A stretch of DNA of 64,000 nt from Phormidium tenue FACHB-1052 (GCF_014696675.1 NZ_JACJQN010000002.1:186001-250000), one strand, 5' to 3'. Counted from the first letter of the stretch, positions 9,175 through 18,949 are shown. Numbers and translations are program-made. Notes: generated from the sequence alone by a model not told the origin.

Positions 9175-9672
9175 ATGGCAACTCGGATTTCAAAAACTCT
9201 GCTGGTGGCCTCTATTGGTCTACTGGCTTTGGTAATTGTGCTCAATAACCTGACGGACTACAACGCCAATTTTAGGTACATTCAGCACGTGCTGAGCATG
9301 GATACTGTCTTTGCAGACAGCCAGTTGACCTGGCGAGCCGTGACCTCACCCGGCCTGCAAAAGATCGCCTACGGGGCGATTATCGGGGTGGAGTCGGCGA
9401 TCGCCGTTCTCTGTCTAAGTGGAGCCGTGCGCTTGCTAAAAGTTGTCAATTGCGACAGCATCACCTTTAACCGCGCTAAGGCTACGGCCATCTACGGGCT
9501 GACCTTGGCATTTCTATTTTGGTTTGTGGGCTTCATGGTAGTGGCTGGGGAGTGGTTCACCATGTGGCAGTCACTGGAGTGGAATGGACAGCAGCCCGCC
9601 TTTCGCTTTATTGGCTGTGTGGGCTTTGTGCTGCTCTACCTCAGCCTGACTGACAGCGACTTGCCTGAGTAG
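9175..9672 (+). CDS. DUF2165 small integral membrane protein
   Basis: The 165-residue product has four predicted helices (about 8-26, 63-85, 104-126 and 142-160). The family hallmarks LNNLTDYNANFRYIQHVLSMD and a gap-free four-helix layout match DUF2165, a family of unknown function. Several aromatic and acidic residues sit in the first extramembrane loop. The ATG at 9175 is the only good start. No partner is evident; it converges on dcd across a hairpin. Confidence 0.8.
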   Translation: MATRISKTLLVASIGLLALVIVLNNLTDYNANFRYIQHVLSMDTVFADSQLTWRAVTSPGLQKIAYGAIIGVESAIAVLCLSGAVRLLKVVNCDSITFNRAKATAIYGLTLAFLFWFVGFMVVAGEWFTMWQSLEWNGQQPAFRFIGCVGFVLLYLSLTDSDLPE

Positions 9673-9686
9673 GTTGGCCTCGGATT

Positions 9687-9708
9687 GGGGATGGGCGATC
9701 GCATCCCC
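9687..9708. terminator. Hairpin between DUF2165 gene and dcd
   Basis: GGGGATG (9687-9693) and CATCCCC (9702-9708) form a 7-bp stem around an 8-nt loop holding most of a GCGATCGC octamer. Position between convergent genes suggests a bidirectional terminator. No T-run. Confidence 0.4.
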
Positions 9709-9740
9709 TAACCAGGCTTTAACCCCCAGTTGCAGCCCAT

Positions 9741-10340
9741 CTAAACCTTAGCCAATGTCACCTGTTCTGATTGGTCTTGATACTTGCCTCGGCGAGTTTC
9801 GTAGCTAACCTGACAAGGCTCACCCTCGAAGAAAATCAGCTGCACGACTCCCTCGCTGGCGTAGATGCGACAGTCGGCGCTAGAGGAGTTGGAAAACTCT
9901 AGGGTCAGGTGGCCGCGCCACCCCGCTTCAGCTGGGGTCAGATTGGCAATGATGCCACAGCGGGCATAAGTCGATTTGCCGATACAAATCACGCTGATGT
10001 TGTTAGGGACGGAGATTTTCTCCAGGGCTACTCCCAACCCGTAGGAGTGGGCCGGCAAAATAAAGTAGCTGCCGCTCTCATCAGTTTTAAGAGCAGTGGG
10101 TTCTAAATTGGCAGGGCTGAAATTTTTGGGATCAACTACCGTACCCGGCACATGGCGAAAGATCCTAAATTCGGCAGGCGATAGCCGAATGTCGTACCCG
10201 TAGGACGACAGCCCATAGCTGATAACCGGCTGCCCTAGAGAATGGTCGGCGTTCTCCAACTGCCGCACCAGAGAAGGCTGAAACGGCTGAATCATGCCCT
10301 CCTTAGCCATTTTGTCGATCCAGGCATCGTTCTTAATCAT
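9741..10340 (-). CDS. dcd: dCTP deaminase
   Basis: Converts dCTP to dUTP for thymidylate synthesis. The 199-residue length is typical. The N-terminus INDxW-like segment KNDAWIDKMAKEGMIQPF and VISYGLSSYGYDIRL are family hallmarks. The active-site region includes IGKSTYARCGI and NLTPAEAGWRGHLTLEFSN with the catalytic glutamate, and GVVQLIFFEGEPC. It lies 19 bp downstream of the CobO-like gene on the same strand and is probably cotranscribed with it. Confidence 0.95.
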   Translation of the reverse strand: MIKNDAWIDKMAKEGMIQPFQPSLVRQLENADHSLGQPVISYGLSSYGYDIRLSPAEFRIFRHVPGTVVDPKNFSPANLEPTALKTDESGSYFILPAHSYGLGVALEKISVPNNISVICIGKSTYARCGIIANLTPAEAGWRGHLTLEFSNSSSADCRIYASEGVVQLIFFEGEPCQVSYETRRGKYQDQSEQVTLAKV

Positions 10341-10359
10341 GGCAAAGCTTCCTGGGCGG

Positions 10360-10914
10360 CTAGGGCAAAAAGTTACGGCGAAACTCGGTCACCTGGTCGG
10401 CCACTGTGAGTAGCGGATCTGGCATGTCGGGGCCAGTGAGGATGACATCGACCTGGGGAGGGCGCTGCTTGAGAAAGTCTACAACGTCTTGGGTAGGAAT
10501 CAGACCATAGTTGAGGGCTAGGCTGAGTTCATCGAGCACGACGAGCCCATAGCGACCTCGGGCTATCACCGCTTTGGTATGAGACCACAGGTCTTGAATA
10601 GCCTGCTGTTCGCTAGGGCTCACCGCTGGGTCATGGATGCAGCGCGGCATATCGGCGCGAATCCAGTCTAGATTTTGGCCAAACTGCATCGGTTGATCAG
10701 GCCCCTGATGAATGCCTCCCTTGAGAAATTGCACGATCAACACAGCCTTGCCCTGGTCGGCGACGCGCAGTGCCTGCACCATAACGTTGGTAAAAAAGTT
10801 GCGATGTACGGCGGTAAAGACTTGTACAGTACCCTCTACTGTTCGTAAAAGCGGATGACGAACGAGCGAGGTAGGGGACGGCGCTAGGGAAAGAGGTTTG
10901 ATCTGGGAGACCAT
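10360..10914 (-). CDS. CobO/BtuR-like protein without a P-loop
   Basis: The 184-residue protein resembles cob(I)alamin adenosyltransferases of the CobO type: GKAVLIVQFLKGGIHQGPDQ (about 55-74), a Walker-B-like GLVVLDELSLALNYGLI (about 123-139), and VDVILTGPDMPDPLLTVADQVTE near the end. Where CobO has the glycine- and lysine-rich ATP loop, this protein reads FTAVHRNFFTN (33-43), with no GKGK(S/T). Adenosyltransferase activity is therefore doubtful. I recall similar P-loop-less copies in other cyanobacteria, so this may be a distinct conserved subfamily. It lies upstream of dcd. Confidence 0.75.
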   Translation of the reverse strand: MVSQIKPLSLAPSPTSLVRHPLLRTVEGTVQVFTAVHRNFFTNVMVQALRVADQGKAVLIVQFLKGGIHQGPDQPMQFGQNLDWIRADMPRCIHDPAVSPSEQQAIQDLWSHTKAVIARGRYGLVVLDELSLALNYGLIPTQDVVDFLKQRPPQVDVILTGPDMPDPLLTVADQVTEFRRNFLP

Positions 10915-11216
10915 GGGCTAGTCCATCGAGGGCAAAGAATGGCGGTTATCCATTGACCACCAAAGCGGGTAGCAGCGTAACGCTACATTTCTGGCTTGGG
11001 TAGCTTGGATTGTAGGGCTAAATATAGCGTGATTCCCCCACCGTGAATTGACGAATTACTCTATATGCATTCATACAGTGCCTATGTACTGTAGTTTGCC
11101 CCTGATAGCTCAGCCCGATTGATGATCCTCTGGAAACTGCGCTTGAGGAGGTGAAAAACCCGCCTAGGCTAGGGGAGTCTGCTGTATTCTAGGGAGGGCA
11201 TTAGGGGCACCTTTGT
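10915..11216. other. Divergent intergenic region, 302 bp
   Basis: Promoter space between the CobO-like gene (minus) and rph (plus). I see no ORF, RNA gene or clear hairpin terminator. No promoter boxes were convincing enough to call. Confidence 0.4.
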
Positions 11217-11933
11217 ATGGCTTGGCAACGTCCAGATGGTCGGCAACCTCACCAGCTACGGCCAGTGAGTTTTGAACGCCAATTTACGAAATTTTCGGCA
11301 GGCTCTGTGCTGACCCGCTGCGGCAACACCCAGGTGCTCTGCACTGTATCTGTAGAAGAGGGGGTGCCGCGATTTTTGCAGGGGTCGGGTCGGGGTTGGC
11401 TGTCGGCAGAGTACCGTATGTTGCCAGGGGCTACTCCCCAGCGGCAGGCCCGCGAGATCATGAAGCTATCGGGTCGCACCCAAGAGATTCAGCGTCTGAT
11501 TGGCCGTAGCCTGCGATCGACTCTCGATTTTGAACTGCTGGGGGAACGCACCCTCTTGGTAGATGCCGACGTGCTCCAGGCCGACGCGGGCACACGTACG
11601 GCGTCGATTACGGGGGGCTATGTGGCTCTGGCCGATGCGGTGCAGGGCCTAGTAGCGCAGGGCTTGTTGGCGCGATCGCCCCTTGTACACAGCGTTGCCG
11701 CTGTTTCCGTTGGCCTCATTGAAGACAACGTCTTGCTCGATTTGCAGTACGACGAAGACGTAGCGGCAGCCGTAGACTTCAATCTGGTGCTCAACGAGAA
11801 CCTCAACATTGTTGAAGTTCAGGGTACGGCCGAAGAGGGTAGCTTTAGCCGTCAGCAAATGAACCAGATTCTAGAGGTGGGTGAGCTGGGCATTAAGCAG
11901 CTCTTGGCGGCTCAGCAGGCAGCGCTGCTGTAG
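11217..11933 (+). CDS. rph: Ribonuclease PH
   Basis: Phosphorolytic 3'-exoribonuclease that trims tRNA precursors. The 238-residue product begins [19 protein letters not shown], then has [20 protein letters not shown], the [19 protein letters not shown] segment and [17 protein letters not shown], all near-invariant in the family. The C-terminal half has the second RNase PH fold with [26 protein letters not shown] in pieces. It is a single gene with its own spacer on both sides. The ATG at 11217 is preceded by a weak purine stretch. Confidence 0.96.
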   Translation: MAWQRPDGRQPHQLRPVSFERQFTKFSAGSVLTRCGNTQVLCTVSVEEGVPRFLQGSGRGWLSAEYRMLPGATPQRQAREIMKLSGRTQEIQRLIGRSLRSTLDFELLGERTLLVDADVLQADAGTRTASITGGYVALADAVQGLVAQGLLARSPLVHSVAAVSVGLIEDNVLLDLQYDEDVAAAVDFNLVLNENLNIVEVQGTAEEGSFSRQQMNQILEVGELGIKQLLAAQQAALL

Positions 11934-12016
11934 GCATGGCATTGGGGTTGATGGCTGTTTATCTAGCGCTGCCCTGCCAAAACTGGGGGCGTTGCTCAGA
12001 GTAGCGATCGCCCTAG

Positions 12017-12036
12017 GCACCCCTCTGCTGGGGTGC
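12017..12036 (+). terminator. Hairpin downstream of rph
   Basis: GCACCCC (12017-12023) and GGGGTGC (12030-12036) form a perfect 7-bp stem with loop TCTGCT, 83 bp past the rph stop. No T-run follows, so termination is only probable. Confidence 0.35.
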
Positions 12037-12163
12037 AAGAGAGTAAAACCAACTCCTATCGTTAAGAAACGCATCAAGACTATCAGCTAAATTTTGCCCT
12101 TGGGCAGTCTGAAATTAGGCCACAGTCTGGAATCGTATTTTTTCTCGCGCAGGAAGGTTTGCC

Positions 12164-12931
12164 ATGACATCTACAGATGCGTTTTCGGTTAAAGAAATCA
12201 CGGTGAGTCGGCAGTCTCCGGGAGAAGAGCGCCAGGCAGCCCTACATCAAATCTACGCACAGGTGCTCGAACGACAGCCCTATGGATTTGAACGCAAACA
12301 GCTCGCCAAAATTGAGGCAGAGTTCTTGCGGAACAAAATTGGCGTCAAGCGGTTTCTGCGCGAGTTGGGCCATTCTGAGGTCTATCTCAATGAGTTTTAC
12401 TACAATTCTTCTAATCAAAAATTTATTGAGCTGTGCTTTAAGCACTTTATTGGCCGTGCCCCCAGCGATCAGGCCGAAATGCGTCGCTACTGCGACATTT
12501 TGATGCGCCAGGGCGTTAAAGCGATGATCACAGCCCTGCTCGACTCTGAAGATTACAGTAAGCATTTTGGCTGCTTTACCGTGCCCCATGCTTGGGCTGA
12601 GGACAGCTACCCCTCTCCTAGAACATTTTGGGAAACCGAAGTGCTGCTGCATGAGCTGCACGGGCGGCGCGGCTGGATTGTGCCCACAATGACCTGGCAC
12701 GACCTTCAGCTCAATTGCGACGGCGGCAGCTGTAGTTTGCCGGGAACCTCAATACAATCTAGCCATTCCCTGCGGACAACGGCAGCGGCTACCGTAGCCA
12801 TATCGGGAGCAGAGGCGCTGCACCAGGTGCTGAGCACGATGGGGCCTCAGGATTTGGAAGCCTTTGCCGCTACCTTATCTGCCACTGAGCGCGATAAGCT
12901 GCGCCACTTGCTGATGCAGCCCGCCCGATAG
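12164..12931 (+). CDS. Phycobilisome linker-domain protein, orphan
   Basis: The 255-residue protein holds one PBS linker domain (Pfam PBS_linker_poly type), residues about 22-150: QIYAQVLERQPYGFERKQL, LRELGHSEVYLNEFY and KHFIGRAPSDQAEMRRYCDIL are characteristic. Rod-core and core-membrane linkers use this fold to dock phycobiliprotein trimers. The C-terminal 100 residues match no linker extension I know; they include HGRRGWIVPTMTWHD, a short cysteine-containing segment, and an Ala/Ser-rich helical tail. There is no phycobiliprotein gene in the window. It could be an atypical CpcG-like or regulatory linker. Single gene between rph and tyrS. Confidence 0.75.
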   Translation: MTSTDAFSVKEITVSRQSPGEERQAALHQIYAQVLERQPYGFERKQLAKIEAEFLRNKIGVKRFLRELGHSEVYLNEFYYNSSNQKFIELCFKHFIGRAPSDQAEMRRYCDILMRQGVKAMITALLDSEDYSKHFGCFTVPHAWAEDSYPSPRTFWETEVLLHELHGRRGWIVPTMTWHDLQLNCDGGSCSLPGTSIQSSHSLRTTAAATVAISGAEALHQVLSTMGPQDLEAFAATLSATERDKLRHLLMQPAR

Positions 12932-13017
12932 GTAGTCGCGCAATCACATCATTTAGCGGCGCAGTTCCATAGTGGTGGATGCGAACTAACCTAGGGGTTC
13001 GGCTTCACCGTGGGCTG

Positions 13018-14268
13018 TCAAGAGGTGAAGCGGGCAAATTTTTTCTTGCCCACCTGCACCACTTTGCCGATCAGGGCATCAGGGCTGACAAACTCTTGGT
13101 TGGGATCGGTCACTTTCTCGCCATCGAGTTTTACCGCACCCCCTTGAATTTGGCGGCGGGCCTCGCTACTGCTGGCGCACAGCGGGGTAGCCCCGACCAG
13201 ATAAAACAGTTTGGCCGGAAAATTAATTTCAGCTAGAGAAAACTCGGGCACCCCGGCAGCCGGTTCACCGGTGCCTTGAACCAGGCTGATGGCGGCTTGC
13301 TGGGCCTGCTGGGCCGCCGCTTCGCCATGGAACTGGCGGGTGACCTCTAGGGCCAGCAGCTTTTGGCGATCGCGCGGATTCTCCGGCAGGGTATCCAGCG
13401 CGAAGGGCGTCAGCAGCTCAAAGTAGTCTTGAATCAGCGCATCGGGCACTTTTTCGAGCTTGGAGTACATGCTCAAAGGATCTTCCTGTAGCCCCACATA
13501 GTTGCCCAAGGACTTCGACATTTTTTGGATGCCGTCGGTGCCTAACAGCAGGGGTACGAGTAGGCCAAACTGGGGCAGCAGGCCAAAGTGGCGCTGCAAA
13601 TCGCGCCCGACGGCAATATTGAATTTTTGGTCGGTACCGCCTAGTTCCACATCGGACTGCACCGCTACTGAGTCATAGCCCTGCATCAGGGGGTAGAGAA
13701 ACTCGTGGAGAAACACCGGATCACCCTTACCGTAGCGCTCGGAGAACCCTTCCTTGGCCAGCATCTGCCCTACGGTCATGGTGCTGAGCAGGTCGAGGAT
13801 CTTGCCCAGGTCGAGGGCAGACAGCCATTCAGAGTTGTAGCGCACCTCCAGCCGACCAGGTGTGTCGAAATCAAGAATGGGCCGCACCTGCTCCAGGTAG
13901 GTTTCGGCGTTGGTCTTAACGTCGGCTTCTGTGAGCTGGCGGCGCACCTCCGACTTGCCAGTGGGGTCGCCAATACGGGCAGTGAAGTCACCAATAATCA
14001 GCACGGCAGTATGGCCAGCATCCTGAAAGGCGCGCAGCTTGCGCACTGGAATGCTGTGGCCCAGGTGAATTTCAGCGCCAGTGGGGTCGATGCCGAGCTT
14101 GACCCGGAGGGGGCGATCGCACTTCAGCAGCCGCTGCGTCAGGTTTTGCTCTGGGTCGCTAGAGTCGGGCTGGTGGGGAAAGACCTCGCTGATACCCCGA
14201 TAAATGCTCTCAAATTCAACCGGGGAGGAGCTGGGGTTAGCCTGGGTCATGGTGAAAACTGAGTTCAT
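13018..14268 (-). CDS. tyrS: Tyrosyl-tRNA synthetase
   Basis: Class I aminoacyl-tRNA synthetase charging tRNA-Tyr. The 416-residue product has the HIGH motif as HLGH (68-71) in [16 protein letters not shown], the tyrosine-site segment [16 protein letters not shown], and KMSKS (about 258). An S4 RNA-binding domain occupies about 345-410 ([18 protein letters not shown]). The first ATG is at 14268; a second ATG six codons later would also give a complete protein. The upstream 305 bp are shared with the divergent PBP gene. Confidence 0.97.
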   Translation of the reverse strand: MNSVFTMTQANPSSSPVEFESIYRGISEVFPHQPDSSDPEQNLTQRLLKCDRPLRVKLGIDPTGAEIHLGHSIPVRKLRAFQDAGHTAVLIIGDFTARIGDPTGKSEVRRQLTEADVKTNAETYLEQVRPILDFDTPGRLEVRYNSEWLSALDLGKILDLLSTMTVGQMLAKEGFSERYGKGDPVFLHEFLYPLMQGYDSVAVQSDVELGGTDQKFNIAVGRDLQRHFGLLPQFGLLVPLLLGTDGIQKMSKSLGNYVGLQEDPLSMYSKLEKVPDALIQDYFELLTPFALDTLPENPRDRQKLLALEVTRQFHGEAAAQQAQQAAISLVQGTGEPAAGVPEFSLAEINFPAKLFYLVGATPLCASSSEARRQIQGGAVKLDGEKVTDPNQEFVSPDALIGKVVQVGKKKFARFTS

Positions 14269-14573
14269 GGGATAGGGACGGCGGGTTGGGATTGCCCAGG
14301 GGCCAGAGAAAACAGGTTTAGGGCACTAAAGCCATGGACGGATAAGTTGTGACAAAAGTGGCCCTTAGCTTCTCCTTATAACCATCTGTAAGGCTAGGAT
14401 AGGCGTGCCTGCGATCGCCCTCAAGCAGTCTTTGAGACCACTGCTGGCGCTCACTTATCTAGAGGGTCATTATAATGGCCTAACCGTCACCTACCGACGG
14501 CCATCTACACCCTACGAATAGCCCTCCATCGCTACGCGCACCGTCGTTTTATAAGCAGCCTTTAAGAGCCAAC
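14269..14573. other. Divergent promoter region tyrS / PBP
   Basis: About 305 bp between divergent starts. A perfect -10-like TATAAT sits at 14471-14476, oriented toward the PBP gene, but no good -35 box is placed 16-18 bp upstream of it. No T-box or other leader structure was recognised ahead of tyrS, and no ORF. Confidence 0.35.
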
Positions 14574-16493
14574 GTGTCAACTAACACCATTCGCCACAAA
14601 AGCCGACGTCAGCCTCAGCCCCTGCGCCGAGCGCCCAACGCGCTGAAGTATGTTCAAGACGTGGGGCAAGTGGCGGCGGCAGCCCTGCTCGGCACCACCA
14701 TGATTGCCAGTTCGGTACTGGCGGGCGGGCTGGTGGGCCTGGCCATTAGCTTTCGCAATTTGCCTGACGTGCGGGTACTGCGCAACTACGTGCCCAGCGA
14801 GACCAGCTATATCTACGATATCAACGGCACCCTGTTACACAGCCTCCACGACGAAGCGAATCGCGAAGTCATCGACCTCGACGAGATGTCGCCGCACCTC
14901 AAACGGGCCGTGCTAGCGGTAGAAGACAGCTATTTTTACTCACACAACGGCATCAACCCCAGCAGCGTGGGCCGGGCCTTACTGGCCAACGCACAAGCTG
15001 GAAGCACGGTAGAAGGTGGTTCGACCGTCACCATGCAGCTAGTAAAAAACCTGTTTCTCACCCCTGAGCGGGCCGTCAGCCGTAAAGTGGCAGAGGCCGT
15101 GCTGGCTCTGCGCCTAGAGCAAATCTTCAGCAAAGACGAAATTCTGGAGATGTATCTCAACCAGGTCTACTGGGGCCACAACAACTATGGGGTCGAAACC
15201 GCCGCCCAAAGCTACTTCAACAAGTCAGCCAGAGATCTCACCCTGCCCGAAGCCGCTGTAATGGCAGGCCTGATTCAGGCTCCAGAAAGCTACAGCCCCT
15301 TCCAAAACTACGAAGCCACCAAGGAGCGTCAGGCCGTCGTGCTCAACCGCATGCGTCAGCTGGGCTGGATTACCCCAGAAGACGAGGTGGCCGCCAGAGA
15401 TGCGCCCCTACTGGTGGGCGAAGTGAAGTCCTTCCGCACCAGTATTTCTCCCTACGTTACCGAAGCGGCGGTACAGGAGTTGAAGCAGCGCTTTGGCAAC
15501 GAAGCGGTGGTGAAGGGCGGTATGCGCGTGCAAACCACCGTCGATCTCAACATGCAGCGCATGGCCGAGGCAACGGTGCAGCGACACAATGCCCGCATTA
15601 GCCACATTGCCGATCAGATGGCTCTGGTGTCTATCGACCCCCGTACCCATTTTGTGAAGGCTATGGTGGGCGGGGTCGACTATCAAACCAGCCAGTTCAA
15701 CCGGGCGATTCAGGCGTACCGCCAGCCGGGTTCAGCGTTTAAGCCGTTTGTGTACTATGTGGCCTTTGCCACGGGGCGCTACACCCCGGCTAGCAGCATT
15801 GCCGATACGCCGGTCAGCTATCCCGACGGCTATCGCTACTACAGCCCCAAGAACTACGACAGCAGTTTTATGGGAAATATTCCCATTCGCACGGCGCTGG
15901 AAACCTCGCGCAACGTGCCAGCGGTGAAGCTGGGCCAGGCGGTGGGCGTGAACCAAATTATTGAGCTGTGCCGCACACTTGGAATTGACAGTCCGATGCA
16001 GCCGGTCACCTCGCTGCCCCTAGGTGCCGTGGATCTCACCCCTATGGAAATGGCCGGAGCCTACGCCACCTTTGCCAGTAACGGCTGGCACTCTGAGCCG
16101 ACCTTTATCGTGCAGGTGAGCGACAGCAGCGGCAATGTGCTGCTCGACAACACCCCTCAGCCTCAGCTAGTGCTCGACCCCTGGGCGGCTGCGTCGCTGA
16201 CCGATGTTTTGCAAGGGGTGATTGCTCGGGGAACTGGTAAGGCGGCTCAGATTGGGCGACCAGCAGCGGGCAAAACTGGCACTACCGACTCCCAGCGGGA
16301 CGTGTGGTTTGTCGGCTATGTCCCCCAGCTTTCGACCGCCGTGTGGATTGGCAACGATGACTACTCGCCGATGCGCTCTGGAACGACGGGCGGCACCTAC
16401 GCTGCGCCAGTGTGGCGAGACTTTATGCAGCAGGCCCTGGCCAACACGCCAGCCGAAAACTTCAAGCGACCTTCGGAATTTGTGCAGCCCTAA
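14574..16493 (+). CDS. Class A penicillin-binding protein (PBP1A-type)
   Basis: Bifunctional peptidoglycan synthase of 639 residues, starting with GTG at 14574. A basic cytoplasmic tail leads to one helix (about 35-58). The glycosyltransferase domain follows with EDSYFYSHNGINP, GGSTVTMQLVKNLFL and EIFSKDEILEMYLNQVYWG-type motifs (about 115-215). The transpeptidase domain has SxxK in PGSAFKPF (about residue 385), SxN as SRN in ETSRNVPAV, and KTGTT (about 562). All catalytic motifs are intact. The N-terminus is shorter than E. coli PBP1A, as is usual in cyanobacteria. It converges on the DUF4168 gene 6 bp later. Confidence 0.95.
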   Translation: MSTNTIRHKSRRQPQPLRRAPNALKYVQDVGQVAAAALLGTTMIASSVLAGGLVGLAISFRNLPDVRVLRNYVPSETSYIYDINGTLLHSLHDEANREVIDLDEMSPHLKRAVLAVEDSYFYSHNGINPSSVGRALLANAQAGSTVEGGSTVTMQLVKNLFLTPERAVSRKVAEAVLALRLEQIFSKDEILEMYLNQVYWGHNNYGVETAAQSYFNKSARDLTLPEAAVMAGLIQAPESYSPFQNYEATKERQAVVLNRMRQLGWITPEDEVAARDAPLLVGEVKSFRTSISPYVTEAAVQELKQRFGNEAVVKGGMRVQTTVDLNMQRMAEATVQRHNARISHIADQMALVSIDPRTHFVKAMVGGVDYQTSQFNRAIQAYRQPGSAFKPFVYYVAFATGRYTPASSIADTPVSYPDGYRYYSPKNYDSSFMGNIPIRTALETSRNVPAVKLGQAVGVNQIIELCRTLGIDSPMQPVTSLPLGAVDLTPMEMAGAYATFASNGWHSEPTFIVQVSDSSGNVLLDNTPQPQLVLDPWAAASLTDVLQGVIARGTGKAAQIGRPAAGKTGTTDSQRDVWFVGYVPQLSTAVWIGNDDYSPMRSGTTGGTYAAPVWRDFMQQALANTPAENFKRPSEFVQP

Positions 16494-16499
16494 GGACAG

Positions 16500-16901
16500 T
16501 TAAAGATTGGCTTCGTCGATTTGGGCGAGGACGCGATCGCGAAATTCCGGATCGCTGTTAGCCAGCCCCAGCAGTTCCCAGTAGGCGGAGAGGGTGAGCC
16601 CATTGGCCTGAATCAGGTCGAGGGCTGCAGCCTGAATCTCCTGCTGCATCTGGCGCGATTCGGTGTCGGTTTCGGCTCGCTGTAAGCCGAGTTCGCGCGA
16701 CTCGATCAGCTTGACGACGGCCATATAGGCATTGACAAAGCGGCTAACGGTTTCTGAGGGAATATCGTTGGCATCGGGTTGTGCGGGGGAGACCGCTGCC
16801 GCTGGTACGTCTGCCATGGGTAATGAGGAGACAGCAAGGGCGGGGGTGGCCATACCCAGCACCAGCAGGATAACTGCGCTCAGATACACCACCCGATGCA
16901 T
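16500..16901 (-). CDS. DUF4168 secreted protein
   Basis: The C-terminal 80 residues (FVNAYMAVVKLIESRELGLQ through DPEFRDRVLAQIDEANL) match the DUF4168 pattern of a helical periplasmic domain of unknown function. The ATG at 16901 gives a 133-residue protein with a clean signal peptide (VVYLSAVILLVLGMATPALA). The frame stays open up to 17117, where it would share CCATGG with the divergent regulator; that longer form puts 72 basic residues before the signal and leaves no promoter space, so I prefer the short start. No ribosome-binding site decides it. Confidence 0.7.
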   Translation of the reverse strand: MHRVVYLSAVILLVLGMATPALAVSSLPMADVPAAAVSPAQPDANDIPSETVSRFVNAYMAVVKLIESRELGLQRAETDTESRQMQQEIQAAALDLIQANGLTLSAYWELLGLANSDPEFRDRVLAQIDEANL

Positions 16902-17115
16902 CAGGCGCTGGCTTGGCCTCCCCAGCGAAGAATTGCTCCAGGTTTTGCCCCACTGTTTCAGCCACCGAACGTAGGGCTCAACAGCAGCAGTCATCCACCC
17001 AAAATCCATAGACCGACGGCTCAGAACGCGTTTCACCAGCCTACCCGAAACCAGATGGCCTATAGTGGTACTAAGCCTAAGCATAAATACATAATGACGA
17101 AGGAAACAGACTGCC

Positions 17116-17403
17116 ATGGCAAGCGATGATACGGCTCCAGTGCCTGGTCAAGGGAGTCTCTCTGACCGAGAACTACAGATCGTTGAGCTAGTGGCATCGG
17201 GGCTAACTAACCAAGAAATTTCAGAGAAACTGGAGATTAGCAAGCGCACCGTCGACAACCACATCAGCAACATTTTGACCAAGACCGCTACGGGCAACCG
17301 GGTGGCTTTGTTCCGATGGGCGCTCCAGTCGGGCAAGGTCTGCATCGACGAAGTCAACTGCTGCCTACTGCCTGAAGTCAAGGCTGAGAGTCAGGAGGCT
17401 TAG
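17116..17403 (+). CDS. pedR: Small LuxR-type regulator, PedR-like
   Basis: A 95-residue stand-alone LuxR/GerE helix-turn-helix (about 15-70): [34 protein letters not shown]. Unlike full response regulators it has no receiver domain. The C-terminal part contains three cysteines (76, 82, 83, with the motif VNCC). This size and cysteine tail resemble PedR of Synechocystis, which senses photosynthetic electron transport through thioredoxin (family knowledge); the orthology is inferred. AAGGA lies 11 bp before the ATG. It precedes hisS by 70 bp. Confidence 0.75.
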   Translation: MASDDTAPVPGQGSLSDRELQIVELVASGLTNQEISEKLEISKRTVDNHISNILTKTATGNRVALFRWALQSGKVCIDEVNCCLLPEVKAESQEA

Positions 17404-17473
17404 GCACCGCCACCGGCCAACCTCGGGCTATGATGGGTGTTCTGTATTGCCCATTGAGAGCGCCTGCCCCGTT

Positions 17474-18802
17474 ATGGAGTCGATTCAATCGCTGCCCGGA
17501 ACCGAAGACATCTTGCCAAAGGCGCAGTTTGTGGGCCAAGACTTGAAGGTGGCCGACATTCATACCTGGCAGCGGGTAGAAGCGACGGCGAGAGAAATTT
17601 TGGGCCGGGCCGCCTACCGCGAGATTCGCACCCCGACCTTTGAATCTACCGCTTTGTTTGAGCGGGGCATTGGCGAAGCCACCGATGTGGTGGGCAAAGA
17701 GATGTACAGCTTTAAGGATAAGGGCGATCGCAGCTGCACCCTGCGTCCCGAAGGTACCGCTGGGGTCGTGCGGGCCTATGTGCAGCACAGTCTCTACGCC
17801 CAGGGCGGCGTGCAGCGTCTCTGGTATACCGGCCCCATGTTTCGCTACGAGCGCCCCCAAAAAGGTCGCCAGCGCCAGTTTCACCAGGTGGGCGTCGAGG
17901 TGCTGGGCAGCGCCGACCCCCGCGCCGATGTGGAGGTGATTGCCCTGGCCACAGATATCTTGCAGGCTTTGGGCCTCAAGAATCTGACGTTTTACTTAAA
18001 CTCGGTGGGTGACAGGGGCGATCGCACCCGCTACCGTGAGGCCCTAGTCGCCTACCTCACCCCCTACGCGGCAGATTTGGATGAGGATTCGCGCGATCGC
18101 CTCACCCGCAACCCCCTGCGCATTCTCGACAGCAAAGACGAAAAAACCCAGGCCATTACTCAGGCGGCCCCCAGTATTTTGGACTACCTGGGCCCAGACT
18201 CCAAGCGCCACTTTGACCAAGTGCTGGCCCAGCTCAATGCCCTGGGTATTGTCTACGAACTCAACCCACGTCTAGTACGAGGGCTTGACTACTACACCCA
18301 TACCGCCTTTGAAATTCAGTCGAGCGATCTAGGGTCTCAAGCTACGGTGTGCGGCGGTGGCCGCTACGACGGTCTGGTAGAAGAACTGGGCGGGCCGGCT
18401 ACCCCAGCCGTGGGTTGGGCCATTGGTTTAGAGCGCCTCACCCTGCTGCTCGAAGCCCTAGAGCAGGGTAAGGCCGCAGTTCCAGACATCTATCTGGTTT
18501 CACGCGGTGAGCAGGCTGAAGCCAACGCCCTACAGCTGGCCCAAAAACTGCGCCACCAAGGGTTAGCAGTAGAGCTAGATCTCAGCGGGGCCGCCTTTGG
18601 CAAGCAGTTTAAGCGGGCCGATCGCAGCGGAGCCGCCGCCTGTCTAATCATGGGTGATGACGAAGCGGCCCAAGGCACCGTGCAAATTAAGTGGCTCGGT
18701 TCAGGAGAGCAGAGTAGTCTATCCCAGGCCAGTTTATTGCTCGACAAAGACGGACTGCTCAACCAAATTAGGACAGCTCAAACCAATCACCCAGCCCCCT
18801 AG
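17474..18802 (+). CDS. hisS: Histidyl-tRNA synthetase
   Basis: Class II synthetase charging tRNA-His, 442 residues from the ATG at 17474; a TTG nine codons upstream gives no family-like extension. It begins [13 protein letters not shown]. Motif 2 appears as [13 protein letters not shown] with [20 protein letters not shown], the histidine-specific loop as [14 protein letters not shown], and motif 3 as [14 protein letters not shown] with AIGLERL. The C-terminal anticodon-binding domain spans about 335-430. A terminator follows. Confidence 0.97.
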   Translation: MESIQSLPGTEDILPKAQFVGQDLKVADIHTWQRVEATAREILGRAAYREIRTPTFESTALFERGIGEATDVVGKEMYSFKDKGDRSCTLRPEGTAGVVRAYVQHSLYAQGGVQRLWYTGPMFRYERPQKGRQRQFHQVGVEVLGSADPRADVEVIALATDILQALGLKNLTFYLNSVGDRGDRTRYREALVAYLTPYAADLDEDSRDRLTRNPLRILDSKDEKTQAITQAAPSILDYLGPDSKRHFDQVLAQLNALGIVYELNPRLVRGLDYYTHTAFEIQSSDLGSQATVCGGGRYDGLVEELGGPATPAVGWAIGLERLTLLLEALEQGKAAVPDIYLVSRGEQAEANALQLAQKLRHQGLAVELDLSGAAFGKQFKRADRSGAAACLIMGDDEAAQGTVQIKWLGSGEQSSLSQASLLLDKDGLLNQIRTAQTNHPAP

Positions 18803-18841
18803 AAGCTCGGCTCTCTGTAGCGCGAATCCGGCTAAAAATCA

Positions 18842-18875
18842 CGCCTGATCTATGCCCTAAGGTCAGGTGGTTTTT
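18842..18875 (+). terminator. Terminator of hisS
   Basis: CGCCTGA (18842-18848) pairs with TCAGGTG (18863-18869, one G-T pair), followed by G and five T, 40 bp past the hisS stop. Confidence 0.7.
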
Positions 18876-18949
18876 GGCTGCGCCTTCCTCCCACGCCTGG
18901 GGCAGGTACGTTAGAATTCAGTTGAGTTTTACAAAACTTCAATAAACCA

